A DNA stretch of 21,938 nucleotides from Pseudomonadaceae bacterium UBA836 (GCA_002296055.1 DBHE01000068.1:1-21938); one strand, 5' to 3'; positions 1 through 7,979 are shown, counted from the stretch's first letter. Numbers and translations: made by a program. The notes: a model not told the origin generated them from the letters alone.

Positions 1-539
1 CCGTGCATCATCAGGCGCATGGTGCGCGGGATGTCGGCCGCCAGCTCGGCTTCGGCCAGGCCGGGTGTCTGGAAATAGAGGATGTAATGGAATTTGCCCT
101 TGTAGGCTTCGCGCATCATGTTGATGGCTGGTTGGCGCGGACGCCCGCCAAAGGGCACTGACATACCGCAGACGACTTTTACCCGGGCCGGCTCCAACAG
201 CGCCAGATGCCAGGCAACCGGTGCGCCCCAATCGTGGCCGATCATCGCTACTTGCTCGTGACCGTAGTGATTCATCGCGCTCTGGATGTCTGCACAGAGG
301 GTAATCAGGTCGTAAGCCTCGACCGCTTCTGGCGCGCTGCTGGCGCCGTAGCCGCGCATTTCCGGCGCGAATACCCGGAACCCCTGGGCTGCCAGCGCGC
401 TGATCTGATGGCGCCAGGAATACCAGCACTCCGGGAAGCCGTGCAGCAGCCAGACCGGGCGGCCCGACGCGGGGCCGGCGACGTGAACGCTAAGGTCGAT
501 ACCGTTGACTTTGATCAGTTGCTGCTCGCTCTGCTGCAT
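1..539 (-). CDS. Epoxide-hydrolase-like alpha/beta hydrolase (5' part, runs off the left edge)
   Basis: Only the first 179 residues lie in the window. The reading frame stays open to base 1, so the C-terminal catalytic acid and histidine are not seen. Visible motifs are the oxyanion-hole region HGFPE (residues 33-37) followed by CWYSWRHQ, and the nucleophile elbow GHDWGA with Asp103. An Asp nucleophile rather than Ser is the mark of epoxide hydrolases and haloalkane dehalogenases in this fold. The segment HYILYFQ-PG-AEAEL (about 151-166) resembles the cap of soluble epoxide hydrolases, where a Tyr activates the epoxide. No signal peptide is visible, so it is probably cytosolic. The ATG at 539 is preceded by CGGAGC about 8 nt upstream. 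A perfect inverted repeat (551-572) sits just before the ribosome-binding site. The natural substrate cannot be read from sequence. A dehalogenase is less likely given the HGFPE and cap motifs. Confidence 0.88.
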   Translation of the reverse strand, partial: MQQSEQQLIKVNGIDLSVHVAGPASGRPVWLLHGFPECWYSWRHQISALAAQGFRVFAPEMRGYGASSAPEAVEAYDLITLCADIQSAMNHYGHEQVAMIGHDWGAPVAWHLALLEPARVKVVCGMSVPFGGRPRQPAINMMREAYKGKFHYILYFQTPGLAEAELAADIPRTMRLMMH

Positions 540-550
540 GGGGTGCTCCG

Positions 551-572
551 ATAGTGTGCAAGTCCACACTAT
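551..572. promoter_or_regulatory. Perfect 22-bp inverted repeat, likely repressor operator
   Basis: The arms ATAGTGTG and CACACTAT are exact reverse complements separated by 6 bases. The site lies 12 bp upstream of the hydrolase start codon and next to its GGAG ribosome-binding site. A dimeric repressor such as a TetR- or MarR-family protein bound here would block transcription initiation or early elongation. No regulator gene lies next to it inside the window. The class of regulator is inferred; the symmetry is read directly. Confidence 0.6.
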
Positions 573-759
573 GGCAAATCCCTCCGTGACTGGCGCGTTC
601 TGTTTCGCTGTCATTCACCAGCGGAAGAGTCTGTCATCGCCAGGCTTAATTCATCCGTGAATCAAAAGTGATGGCCCTTTGCTTTGTTGGGGCCTGGTTG
701 CGCTATGCTGTCTACTTCCCCTCTGCACCGGTCTTCAGACAGGAAGTAAGGACCAGGCA
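573..759. other. Intergenic region between divergent hydrolase and HD-GYP genes
   Basis: This gap must hold the promoters of both divergent genes. I see no strong sigma-70 match for the rightward gene; TATGCT near 702-707 could be a -10 element but has no good -35 partner. GGCCC (673-677) can pair with GGGCC (690-694) as a weak hairpin. No small ORF with a convincing ribosome-binding site was found. Confidence 0.4.
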
Positions 760-3648
760 ATGAAGAAAGCGCACACATGGATTTCCCTGCAAGGGCTCAT
801 CGCGGTCACCATGGTGGTTTGTTTGTTGGCGATGCTGGCAGTGACTGCGTTGCAAGGTTATCGCGGCGCGCGTGCGGTGCTGGTCGCGGCGGCCTCTGAC
901 TCGGCACGACAAATCGGATCGTTGTTGAATGAGCGAGCCGAGCGACTGATCAGTCCGGGTGAAAATGCACTGCGGCTGTTGGAGCATGACCCTCTGGCAA
1001 GCGCAGGCACGCTGCGTGAACGGCTCAGGCGCTTACCTGCCTTGGCCGAGTTGCTGCGCGACGGTGCGGCTATCAGCGCTGTCTACGCAGGCTATCCCAA
1101 CGGCGAATTCTTCCTGGCACGTCGGGTACCCAAGGGCGCAGTCGGGGAGCTGACGCTGCCTGACACCACGCACTTTCTGGTGCAGTCGATCGAGCGCGAT
1201 GGTGACGAGTTGCTTGGCCGCTGGCTGTTTTATGATGCCGCGCTACACCAGCTTGGCAGTCGGCCCATGCCGCAATACCGGTTTGATCCGCGCACGCGGC
1301 CCTGGTACCAGCTGGCGCAGGGGGCCGAGTCGGTGGTGCTGACCGAGCCCTATCTGTTTTTTACAACCGGCCAGGTTGGTTTGACGATGGCTGTACGCAG
1401 CCAGCAGACCGCGACGGTGCTGGGGCTGGACGCAGCGGTAGATGATTTGGCCGTGGAAGTAAGCGATATGCATCTGACGCCCGGCACCGAGATGGCCATC
1501 GTCAGTGGGCAGCGCGTGGTGGCTTATCCTGACCTGGAGCGTTTGATTGTTCGCGAGGGCGACGGTGAGCCGCGTCTGGCGATGATCGACGAATTGCAGG
1601 TACCGGTCTTGAGTGAGCTTGCCGCGATGCAGGTAGAGCCCTCTCAGGTGCAGTTGTTGGCGCGCGAGGATGGCGACTGGTATGTCATCAGTCTGCCGCT
1701 GACTCGCATCGGCGACGAGCAGGGGCGCGTTCTGATTGCTATGCCGGGTAAGGAGATGCTGGCCGGGGTGGTCGGCATTCTTCGCCACCAGGCGATTTGG
1801 GCGGTGATACTGATGTTGCTGCTGCTGCTGCTGCTGGTGCTGGTCGGCTGGGCATTGGGTCAGCGCCTGGGCGGGCCTCTCAAGCAGTTGGCTGATCAGG
1901 TCGGGTTGCTGGCGAATATGGATTTCAGCCAGAAGATCGGCGTGCGTTCGCGTATACGCGAGGTTTCGGAGCTGAGCGCTACGGTGTCGCGTATGGCTGG
2001 GGCGATCAATCACTTCCAGGAGATCAGTCTGGCGCTGAGCCGTGAAACCCGGCTCGAACGCATGCTGGACGTGGTGTTGGAGCGACTGATCGACATGGCC
2101 AAGGGCCGCGGTGGTGCGGTGTTTCTGTGTGACGAGGAGGCGGGCGAGCTGCGCTTGGCCAGCGGTATCAACGCCGATCATTACCCGCAGGTTCTGCCGT
2201 TGGACGACAACATGCTCAACAAGCCAGCGCGTGTGCTCGCGACCAAGCTGGACCGGGATCATCGCTACCTGACGTTGTCCCTGCGTGACCGTCAGGAGGC
2301 CTTGCTTGGGGTGCTTGCGGTAGAAGTGTCGCCCAGCTTGCCAAGCGCGACTGTTAATAGTCTGCGGCAGTTTCTGGATACCCTGTCCGGCACGTTGGCG
2401 GTCGCCATCGAAACGCGTCAGCTGTTCGCTGATCAGCAGTTGCTGCTTGAGGCGATTATCCGGCTGCTGGCCGCCGCCATTGATGCCAAGTCGCCCTACA
2501 CCGGAGGGCACTGCGACCGCGTACCTCAGCTGGCTGAGATGCTGCTCAACCGCGCTATCGCCGACGATACCGGCGCGCTCGCGGACTTCAGCTTGAGCGA
2601 CGAGCAGCGTTATGCCTTCCGCATTGCTGCCTGGATGCACGACTGCGGCAAGATCACCAGTCCGGAATATGTGGTCGACAAGGCCACCAAGCTGGAAACC
2701 CTCTACAACCGTATTCATGAGGTGCGCACCCGCTTCGAGGTGCTCTGGCGCGACGCCGATATTCGCTACTGGCAGGGCCTGGCGCAAGGGCAGCCAGCGG
2801 ATCAGCTGGCCGCCGAGCGGGAGCAGACACAGGCGCGCCTGCAGGCCGAATTCGCTGCCGTTGCCAAGGCCAACGTGGGTGGCGAGTTTATGCAGCAGTC
2901 CGATATCGAGCAGTTGCATGAAATCGGTCAGCAAACCTGGTTACGCCACTTCGACAATCGGCTTGGCCTCTCCCATGAAGAGCTACGTCTGCTGGAAGGC
3001 GTGCCGAGCGACGAGTTGCCCGCGGTCGAAGCGCTGCTGGCGGACCGCCCCGAACATAAAGTGCCCTGGGGTGAGCGCAAGCCGCCAGTCACCACCGATG
3101 ATCCTAACAATCGTTGGGGGTTTGACATGGAGCTGCCGGAGTACAGCTTCAACCTGGGTGAGCTGCACAACTTGCAGATTCAGCGCGGCACCCTGACTGG
3201 TGAGGAGCGCTTCAAGATCAATGAGCATATAGTGCAGACCTTGATCATGCTCAGCACCTTGCCTTTCCCGCAGCACCTCAAGGGGGTGCCGGATCTGGCT
3301 GCGACCCACCATGAGAAGCTGGATGGCACCGGCTATCCGCGCCGTCTGGGGGCCGAGCAGCTGAGCGTGGAGGACCGGGTGCTGGCGATTGCCGACATTT
3401 TCGAGGCCCTAACGGCAGCAGACCGGCCGTACAAGCCCGCCAAGAAGCTCACCGAGGCGGTGCGCATCATGTTGTTCATGGCGAAGGATCGGCATATTGA
3501 TGGGGACCTGCTGGCGCTATTTCTGCGCACCGGCGTACATCAGCAGTATGGCCAGCTGTTTTTGCAGCCTGAGCAGTGTGACGACGTTGATGTGCCTGCC
3601 TGCCTGGCCCAGCTGCGGGAGTGGGGCGTACTCAGCGAGGAGGTGTGA
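760..3648 (+). CDS. Membrane HD-GYP domain phosphohydrolase with Cache, HAMP and GAF regions
   Basis: A 962-residue sensor protein predicted to hydrolyse cyclic di-GMP. Order of parts: transmembrane helix 1 (about 7-33); a large periplasmic Cache-type sensor region containing DPRTRPWY (near 176); transmembrane helix 2 (about 346-367, encoded partly by a CTG run); a HAMP-like segment; a GAF-like domain (about 435-570); and the catalytic HD-GYP domain. Catalytic motifs are TGGHCDRV, HDCGK (His627-Asp628), HHEKLDGTGYP (His850-His851) and the following IADIFEALTAADRPYKP, all family hallmarks. About 220 residues separate HDCGK from HHE, against roughly 60 in compact HD-GYP domains, so the domain carries an insertion of about 150 residues. 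I chose the ATG at 760 because TAAGGA lies 8-13 nt upstream and the TM helix follows at once; an in-frame upstream ATG at 679 has no comparable site. Activity is likely but the insertion makes it uncertain. The ligand of the Cache region is unknown. Confidence 0.9.
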   Translation: MKKAHTWISLQGLIAVTMVVCLLAMLAVTALQGYRGARAVLVAAASDSARQIGSLLNERAERLISPGENALRLLEHDPLASAGTLRERLRRLPALAELLRDGAAISAVYAGYPNGEFFLARRVPKGAVGELTLPDTTHFLVQSIERDGDELLGRWLFYDAALHQLGSRPMPQYRFDPRTRPWYQLAQGAESVVLTEPYLFFTTGQVGLTMAVRSQQTATVLGLDAAVDDLAVEVSDMHLTPGTEMAIVSGQRVVAYPDLERLIVREGDGEPRLAMIDELQVPVLSELAAMQVEPSQVQLLAREDGDWYVISLPLTRIGDEQGRVLIAMPGKEMLAGVVGILRHQAIWAVILMLLLLLLLVLVGWALGQRLGGPLKQLADQVGLLANMDFSQKIGVRSRIREVSELSATVSRMAGAINHFQEISLALSRETRLERMLDVVLERLIDMAKGRGGAVFLCDEEAGELRLASGINADHYPQVLPLDDNMLNKPARVLATKLDRDHRYLTLSLRDRQEALLGVLAVEVSPSLPSATVNSLRQFLDTLSGTLAVAIETRQLFADQQLLLEAIIRLLAAAIDAKSPYTGGHCDRVPQLAEMLLNRAIADDTGALADFSLSDEQRYAFRIAAWMHDCGKITSPEYVVDKATKLETLYNRIHEVRTRFEVLWRDADIRYWQGLAQGQPADQLAAEREQTQARLQAEFAAVAKANVGGEFMQQSDIEQLHEIGQQTWLRHFDNRLGLSHEELRLLEGVPSDELPAVEALLADRPEHKVPWGERKPPVTTDDPNNRWGFDMELPEYSFNLGELHNLQIQRGTLTGEERFKINEHIVQTLIMLSTLPFPQHLKGVPDLAATHHEKLDGTGYPRRLGAEQLSVEDRVLAIADIFEALTAADRPYKPAKKLTEAVRIMLFMAKDRHIDGDLLALFLRTGVHQQYGQLFLQPEQCDDVDVPACLAQLREWGVLSEEV

Positions 3649-3705
3649 CGGGCTGTTGCGCGGACTGACAGTTGTGGCATGCTCGCGCGTTGTTGCGCAT
3701 AACTC

Positions 3706-3762
3706 GGGAAGCACTGATTAATTCCGCATGCCCTCTGCGAGTGGAACTGATCAGTGCTTCCC
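3706..3762. repeat. 57-nt near-perfect hairpin (REP- or MITE-like)
   Basis: Left arm 3706-3727 begins GGGAAGCACTGATTA and right arm 3741-3762 ends CAGTGCTTCCC. Over 22 paired positions there are 19 Watson-Crick pairs, two G-T pairs and one mismatch, closing a 13-nt loop. No T-run follows on either strand, so it does not look like a standard intrinsic terminator. No target-site duplication is evident in the flanks. It sits between the HD-GYP stop and the acyltransferase start. The upstream in-frame ATG at 3728 is the first loop base, which argues against using it as a start. No second copy was noticed in the window. Confidence 0.7.
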
Positions 3763-3781
3763 TAAAACAACGAGTGCCCGC

Positions 3782-4528
3782 ATGCCTGTTTCCGCTTCGC
3801 TGACTGAATCTGCCACTTTACTGCGCCGCATTGGCGTGGTGGTCGGCTCCGTATTGGTTACCCTTGCTTACTGTCTCGATGTGCTCTGGCGCGCAGCGCT
3901 GCGGCGCCTCGACCGTGCCCGGGTCGATCGTTACACCCGTGGCTGGGCTGGTGCACTGCTGCGGTTAGTACGTCTTGAGGTGGCGGTGGTGGGGCGGGCG
4001 CCGGATTTCAGCGATGGTCGTCGCTACATCGTTTTGTGCACCCACGCCAGCCACTACGATATCCCGGTCAGCTTTGTGGCGCTGCCGGGCTCTATTCGCA
4101 TGTTGGCCAAGTCGGAGTTGTATCGCATCCCGGTGTTGGGGTTAACCATGCGCCTGGCGGAATTTCCGTCTATCAACCGCCACAAGCGCGATCAGGCGTT
4201 GGCCGACCTGGCCCGGGCCCGGCAGATGATGGAGTCAGGCATTGTGCTGTGGGCTGCGCCTGAGGGCACGCGCTCGCGCAGCGGTGAGCTGCTGCCGTTC
4301 AAAAAGGGGTGTTTTCACCTCGCTTTGGACACTGAGGCGGTGATTGTGCCGGTGGCCATCCGCGGCATTCACAAGGTGCTGCCAGCGCGCAGCTGGCGCT
4401 TTAATCTTGGGCAACAGGTGTCGGTACACATAGGTGAGCCGATTGACGCGGCGAGCTATACGCGTGAAGCGCTACCCGAATTGATGGCCGAGACCCGTCA
4501 GCGTATTGCGGCGCTGTTGGGGGACTAG
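3782..4528 (+). CDS. PlsC-type 1-acylglycerol-3-phosphate acyltransferase
   Basis: A 248-residue membrane-associated acyltransferase of the LPLAT/AGPAT family, expected to transfer a fatty acyl group to lysophosphatidic acid or a related lyso-lipid. The HX4D catalytic motif is HASHYD (His88 to Asp93). The acceptor-phosphate motif is PEGTRSRSG (about 160-168), followed by PFKKG. A hydrophobic stretch near residues 15-35 is a likely membrane anchor. I placed the start at 3782 rather than the in-frame ATG at 3728, because 3728 lies in the loop of a stable hairpin; neither start has a strong ribosome-binding site. Several PlsC paralogues are common in pseudomonads, so the exact substrate is not assigned. 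The gene is convergent with the next one, with only 3 bp between stop codons and no terminator. Confidence 0.87.
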   Translation: MPVSASLTESATLLRRIGVVVGSVLVTLAYCLDVLWRAALRRLDRARVDRYTRGWAGALLRLVRLEVAVVGRAPDFSDGRRYIVLCTHASHYDIPVSFVALPGSIRMLAKSELYRIPVLGLTMRLAEFPSINRHKRDQALADLARARQMMESGIVLWAAPEGTRSRSGELLPFKKGCFHLALDTEAVIVPVAIRGIHKVLPARSWRFNLGQQVSVHIGEPIDAASYTREALPELMAETRQRIAALLGD

Positions 4529-4531
4529 GCC

Positions 4532-4990
4532 TCAGCGCTGGGGCGCTTCTTCGACCGCAAGGTGAAATTGCGCGCCTTCGGCTTCCAGCGGGGCGAGAGT
4601 GCTGATGCAGTAATCCAGCTCGCTCAACAGATCACGCACCTTGTTGCTGTTCAGGCCGCTGTGCGGGGATTTGCGCAGATGGTGTTGCAGCGCTTCCAAC
4701 GTGCTCATGCCGGTCGCTACCGGCTGCCAGCTGACGTCTTCAATACCCCATATCTGGCCGGTCTGCGGGTCGGGTTCGGGCACGGCCTTTTTTGCTTCAT
4801 CGTCCAGCATCGCCACGGCGGCTTGCAACTCCAGCGCTGTGGTATCGACAAAGCTGCTGAGCTCTGACACGCCGAGTGTGCGGCACAGGCCATCGAGCAG
4901 TTTCAGCTCGTTACGCAAGGTGTCGAGCAGACGGTCATCAGGCTGGAATTGACGGTTCAGCAGGGTGTTCAGCCGCAGGGCGCTTGCCAC
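4532..4990 (-). CDS. Conserved-looking hypothetical protein, 152 aa
   Basis: I do not recognise this family. The product is acidic and soluble-looking, with no signal peptide or membrane segment, and looks mostly helical in its N-terminal half (LLDTLRNELKLLDGLC, SSFVDTTALELQAAVAML). A middle section PDPQTGQIWGIEDVSWQPV is followed by helices LEALQHHLRK and VRDLLSELDYCISTL. The start codon is GTG at 4990, supported by AGGAG about 8 nt upstream. It reads in the same direction as the response regulator and starts 75 nt after that gene's stop, with no clear terminator between them, so it may be the last gene of that operon. A role tied to the two-component pair is inference from position only. 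Confidence 0.75.
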   Translation of the reverse strand: MASALRLNTLLNRQFQPDDRLLDTLRNELKLLDGLCRTLGVSELSSFVDTTALELQAAVAMLDDEAKKAVPEPDPQTGQIWGIEDVSWQPVATGMSTLEALQHHLRKSPHSGLNSNKVRDLLSELDYCISTLAPLEAEGAQFHLAVEEAPQR

Positions 4991-5064
4991 AGTGTGCTCC
5001 TGAGTCGAGGGGGTGAGCTGGGGCCTACTTTAACCCAGAGAGCGGCTGTCCTGCATCGCTGTGC

Positions 5065-6438
5065 TTATTCGATCCAGCGGTAGAGCGTGCGCCGCGTGAT
5101 GCCAAGGATATCGGCGGCCCGGCGCTTGTTGCCGCCGGTGGCGCTGAGTACCTGATGAATGTACTGGCGCTGCACTGTCTCCAGGCTTGGCAGCTGCTCC
5201 AGCGCAGCACCTGTCAGCCCGTCCAGCAGCGGCACACCGGGCGAGCCTGGATTCTGCTGCTCGGCCTGCTGCAGTCGATCCGGCAGGTTGCTCAGCTCGA
5301 TCAGGTTACCGGTGCAGAAGGTGGCCGCGCGTTCCACGGCGTTTTGCAGCTCGCGTACGTTGCCCGGGAAGGGGTGGCGCTGTAGCGCTAGGCGCGCGTC
5401 ATCGGCAAAGCCTTTGATGTGGCGCTGTTGTCTGGCGTTGAAACGCGCGAGAAAAAAATCGGCCAGGGCGTGAATGTCTTCGGCTCGCTCGCGCAGGGCC
5501 GGTACCTGCAGAGTGAAGGTTTCCAGGCGATAGAACAGGTCTTCGCGAAAGCTGCCATCAGCGACGCAGTCGGTCAGTTGGCGGTTGGTCGCGGCGATCA
5601 CGCGCACGTTCAGTTGTATCTCGTGGTCGCTGCCGACCGGTCGCACCTTACCGTCCTGCAGGGCGCGCAGCAGCTTGGCCTGCAGGGCCAGCGGCATCTC
5701 GCCGATTTCATCCAGCAACAGGGTGCCGCCGTCGGCCTGCTGAAAGAGACCGGCGCGGGTCTTGCGGGCGCCGGTATAGGCGCCGGCGGCGTGGCCAAAG
5801 AACTCGCTTTCCATCAGCTCGCTGGGGATGCCGCCGCAATTGACCACCATATAAGGGGCCGACTTGCGGCTGCTTTGCTCGTGCACGGCGCGGGCAACCA
5901 GCTCCTTGCCGGTGCCGCTTTCGCCCTGAATCAGCACCGGGCCGTCAGCGTCGGCCACCTGGCGGATGTCCTGAAATAGCCGCCGCATTACGCTGCTCTG
6001 GCCGATGATGCCGTGAAACTGCTCCACTGCCATGATTGAGCGGTAGCGTTGCACTTCGCGCCGCAGGCGACGGTTCTCCAGCAGGCGGCTCGCCGTGAGC
6101 AGGAAGTGGTCCATTTCCAGTGGCTTGGTAAGAAAGTCGTCGGCGCCTTGCTGCAGGGCCTGCACGGCCTGTTGTACCGAGCCAAAGGCGGTGATGATCA
6201 ACATGGCCGGGGCGGGGTTCAGGCTCTGTGCGACCGGCAGCAGGCTCAGGCCGTTGGCGCCTGGCAGGCGCAGGTCGCTGATTAGCAGGTCAATGTCGCC
6301 CTGTTGCAGCAGCGGCTGCGCGGCTTCTGCGCTGGCGCAGGCGGTGACGCGATAGCCTTCGGCCTCCAGTTCTTCCTGCAGCAGTTCGCGCAGGCCCGGA
6401 TCATCCTCTACCAGCAGCAGGTGTTCGGTGTGGCTCAT
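5065..6438 (-). CDS. NtrC-family sigma-54-dependent response regulator
   Basis: A 457-residue transcriptional activator with the complete three-part layout. The receiver domain (1-120) has the acidic pair Asp12-Asp13, the phosphoacceptor Asp55 in SDLRLP and Lys105 in LTKP. The AAA+ domain (about 140-375) has Walker A GESGTGKE (172-179), the sigma-54 contact loop GAYTGA (219-224), Walker B TLLLDEIGEM (239-248) and PGNVRELQN. The C-terminal Fis-type helix-turn-helix is NKRRAADILGITRRTLYRWIE. The contact loop has Tyr where GAFTGA is usual, a conservative change seen in active members. Its start overlaps the kinase stop by 4 nt, so the two are translationally coupled. A sigma-54 promoter lies at 8054-8070 before the divergent DUF4168 gene and is the most likely target. 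The specific regulon name cannot be assigned. Confidence 0.93.
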   Translation of the reverse strand: MSHTEHLLLVEDDPGLRELLQEELEAEGYRVTACASAEAAQPLLQQGDIDLLISDLRLPGANGLSLLPVAQSLNPAPAMLIITAFGSVQQAVQALQQGADDFLTKPLEMDHFLLTASRLLENRRLRREVQRYRSIMAVEQFHGIIGQSSVMRRLFQDIRQVADADGPVLIQGESGTGKELVARAVHEQSSRKSAPYMVVNCGGIPSELMESEFFGHAAGAYTGARKTRAGLFQQADGGTLLLDEIGEMPLALQAKLLRALQDGKVRPVGSDHEIQLNVRVIAATNRQLTDCVADGSFREDLFYRLETFTLQVPALRERAEDIHALADFFLARFNARQQRHIKGFADDARLALQRHPFPGNVRELQNAVERAATFCTGNLIELSNLPDRLQQAEQQNPGSPGVPLLDGLTGAALEQLPSLETVQRQYIHQVLSATGGNKRRAADILGITRRTLYRWIE

Positions 6439-7940
6439 GCGGTGCTTTTCCCTTGATCAATCGGTAGCAGCAGGCTGGCTCGGCAACCGCCCAACGGGCT
6501 GCTGCCGAGCACTAGCTCGCCACCGTGTTCTTCGGCGATGGTGTTGACGATGGCTAGCCCCAGCCCGGTGCCTTCGCCCGGTGGCTTGGTGGTAAAGAAG
6601 GGCTCTAGTAGTTGCTCGCGCGTGGCCTCGGGCAGGCCGGGGCCGTCGTCATCAATGTCGATGCGCAGCTGCCCTTGTTGCCGGCTAAGGGTTACCTGCA
6701 GCTGCTGCTCACTGGCTTGCAAGGCATTACGCAGCAGATTCAGTAGCGCCAGCTCCAGGCGGCCCGGATCGCCTTTGATGGTGGGCAAAGGCTGTTCGCT
6801 GGCTGTTTCGGTCTGCAGCTGCCGGCCGGCCACTTCCAGCTCGGGGGTAATGGCTGCCACCGCGCTGTCGAGGACTTGGCGCAGGGAGGTTGCTCGTGGC
6901 TCGGTAGCGCTGGGGCGGCTGTAGTCGAGCAGCTGACGCACGGTGTGGGTCAGGCGGCTAACCTGAGCGCGGATGGCGCTCAGCTCGCGGTGCTGCGCGT
7001 CGTCATCCCCGACCTGACGCTGCAGGCGGCGGGCGCGGCCATCGATAACGCTTAGCGGGGCGCCCAGTTCGTGCGCGACACCGCGCGCCATGCCGCCGAT
7101 AGCCGCCATCTTTTCCTGATCCTTGAGCTGCGCCAGCAGCCCGGTTTCGGCAGCGCGGCGCTGGTCCAGCTCCTGTTGCGCCTGCTCTATGCTGTCGAGC
7201 ATCTGGTTCAGCCCCTCGGCCAGCGCAGCCACTTCCGTTGGCCCCTCCAGCGCCGCCCGGTGGGCGTGTTCACCTTGGGCGACGCGCTGCATGTGTTCCA
7301 GCAGGCGATCAACATGCCGACCAATGCCGCCGTAGTGCCCAAGCATGACCGCGCAGAGGATGCCGAGCGCCAACACACCCCACGCTAGCCAGGCGATGAT
7401 CTCCAGTTGATCCAGCGCCCGGCCGAAGTCGCTGGCGCGGCGGGTGATCTGGATCAACCCCTGGATCTGTCCGCCAGCATCAAACAGCGGCATAAAGTGT
7501 GAGAACAGGTGGCGCCCACCCACCTGGCTGAAGCCTTGCTGGGCCTGGCCGGTAGAAACAATCAGGTCGGGGATGGCGGTGCGGGTCAGGTCACTTTCGG
7601 TGATGCCGGCAGAGGCCAGGCGCACACCGTCGACGTCAAATACCGAGGCACCGTACACCTCACCAATAATAAAGACCGACCCCAGTGCGAGTTCGATGGC
7701 CTGTTCGTCGTGTTCTCGCAGGGCGTCGCCGATAGGGATACTGATGGCCCGGCCGATCAACTCCAGATCATCCTTCAGGCGCTGCTGTTGAAACTGGCTG
7801 GCCTGCTCCAGGCCGAAGCGTATGCCCAGTGCCGTCAGTACCAGCAGCGGTAATACGACGAATAGCAGCAGCGTGCGTTGCAGGCCACTGATGCCTAGCC
7901 AGGAAAATGGGTCATATCTGAACGGGTATTTTTTGCTCAT
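6435..7940 (-). CDS. Membrane sensor histidine kinase, partner of the NtrC-type regulator
   Basis: A 501-residue kinase. Transmembrane helix 1 is about 21-42 and helix 2 about 181-202. The roughly 140-residue periplasmic region between them looks like a single Cache-type sensor fold (GEVYGASVFDVDGVRLASAG). A HAMP linker and coiled-coil segment follow. The phosphoacceptor is His290 in AHELGAPLS. The ATPase domain has an N-box (LNLLRNALQAS), G1 (DDDGPGLP) and G2 (TTKPPGEGTGLGLAIV) motifs. All catalytic motifs are intact. The ATG at 7940 has no Shine-Dalgarno sequence: the upstream bases read TTTTTTAAAC on the coding strand. A promoter-like -10 lies only 9 nt away, so the mRNA may be leaderless. 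The signal sensed is unknown. Confidence 0.92.
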   Translation of the reverse strand: MSKKYPFRYDPFSWLGISGLQRTLLLFVVLPLLVLTALGIRFGLEQASQFQQQRLKDDLELIGRAISIPIGDALREHDEQAIELALGSVFIIGEVYGASVFDVDGVRLASAGITESDLTRTAIPDLIVSTGQAQQGFSQVGGRHLFSHFMPLFDAGGQIQGLIQITRRASDFGRALDQLEIIAWLAWGVLALGILCAVMLGHYGGIGRHVDRLLEHMQRVAQGEHAHRAALEGPTEVAALAEGLNQMLDSIEQAQQELDQRRAAETGLLAQLKDQEKMAAIGGMARGVAHELGAPLSVIDGRARRLQRQVGDDDAQHRELSAIRAQVSRLTHTVRQLLDYSRPSATEPRATSLRQVLDSAVAAITPELEVAGRQLQTETASEQPLPTIKGDPGRLELALLNLLRNALQASEQQLQVTLSRQQGQLRIDIDDDGPGLPEATREQLLEPFFTTKPPGEGTGLGLAIVNTIAEEHGGELVLGSSPLGGCRASLLLPIDQGKSTA

Positions 7941-7948
7941 GTTTAAAA

Positions 7949-7978
7949 AAGATACGTTTTTGTGGGCGATTCAGGCAA
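7949..7978 (-). promoter_or_regulatory. Possible sigma-70 promoter of the kinase-regulator operon
   Basis: Read on the minus strand, TTGCCT (7978-7973) is followed after 18 bases by TATCTT (7954-7949). Each hexamer matches the consensus at four of six positions. Transcription would begin around 7941-7943, giving almost no 5' leader before the ATG. This fits the missing ribosome-binding site, but the promoter call is based on sequence matching alone. Confidence 0.35.
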
Positions 7979-7979
7979 G

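Noticed and set aside
1819..1836. Six in-frame CTG repeats, possible slippage or phase-variation tract
   Set aside because: A trinucleotide unit keeps the frame and simply encodes leucines of a membrane helix.
1243..2934. 563-aa open frame on the minus strand inside the HD-GYP gene
   Set aside because: Shadow of the plus-strand gene in GC-rich DNA; Gln/His/Arg-rich with no domain, while the opposite strand encodes clear Cache, GAF and HD motifs.
3706..3762. Intrinsic terminator for the HD-GYP gene
   Set aside because: Stem is strong but no T-run follows on either strand; kept as a repeat instead.
3728..3781. Extended N-terminus for the acyltransferase
   Set aside because: The upstream ATG is in the loop of the 57-nt hairpin and the extra residues show no conserved features.
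5419..5979. 186-aa open frame antisense to the response regulator
   Set aside because: Covers the AAA+ coding region on the other strand; no independent support.
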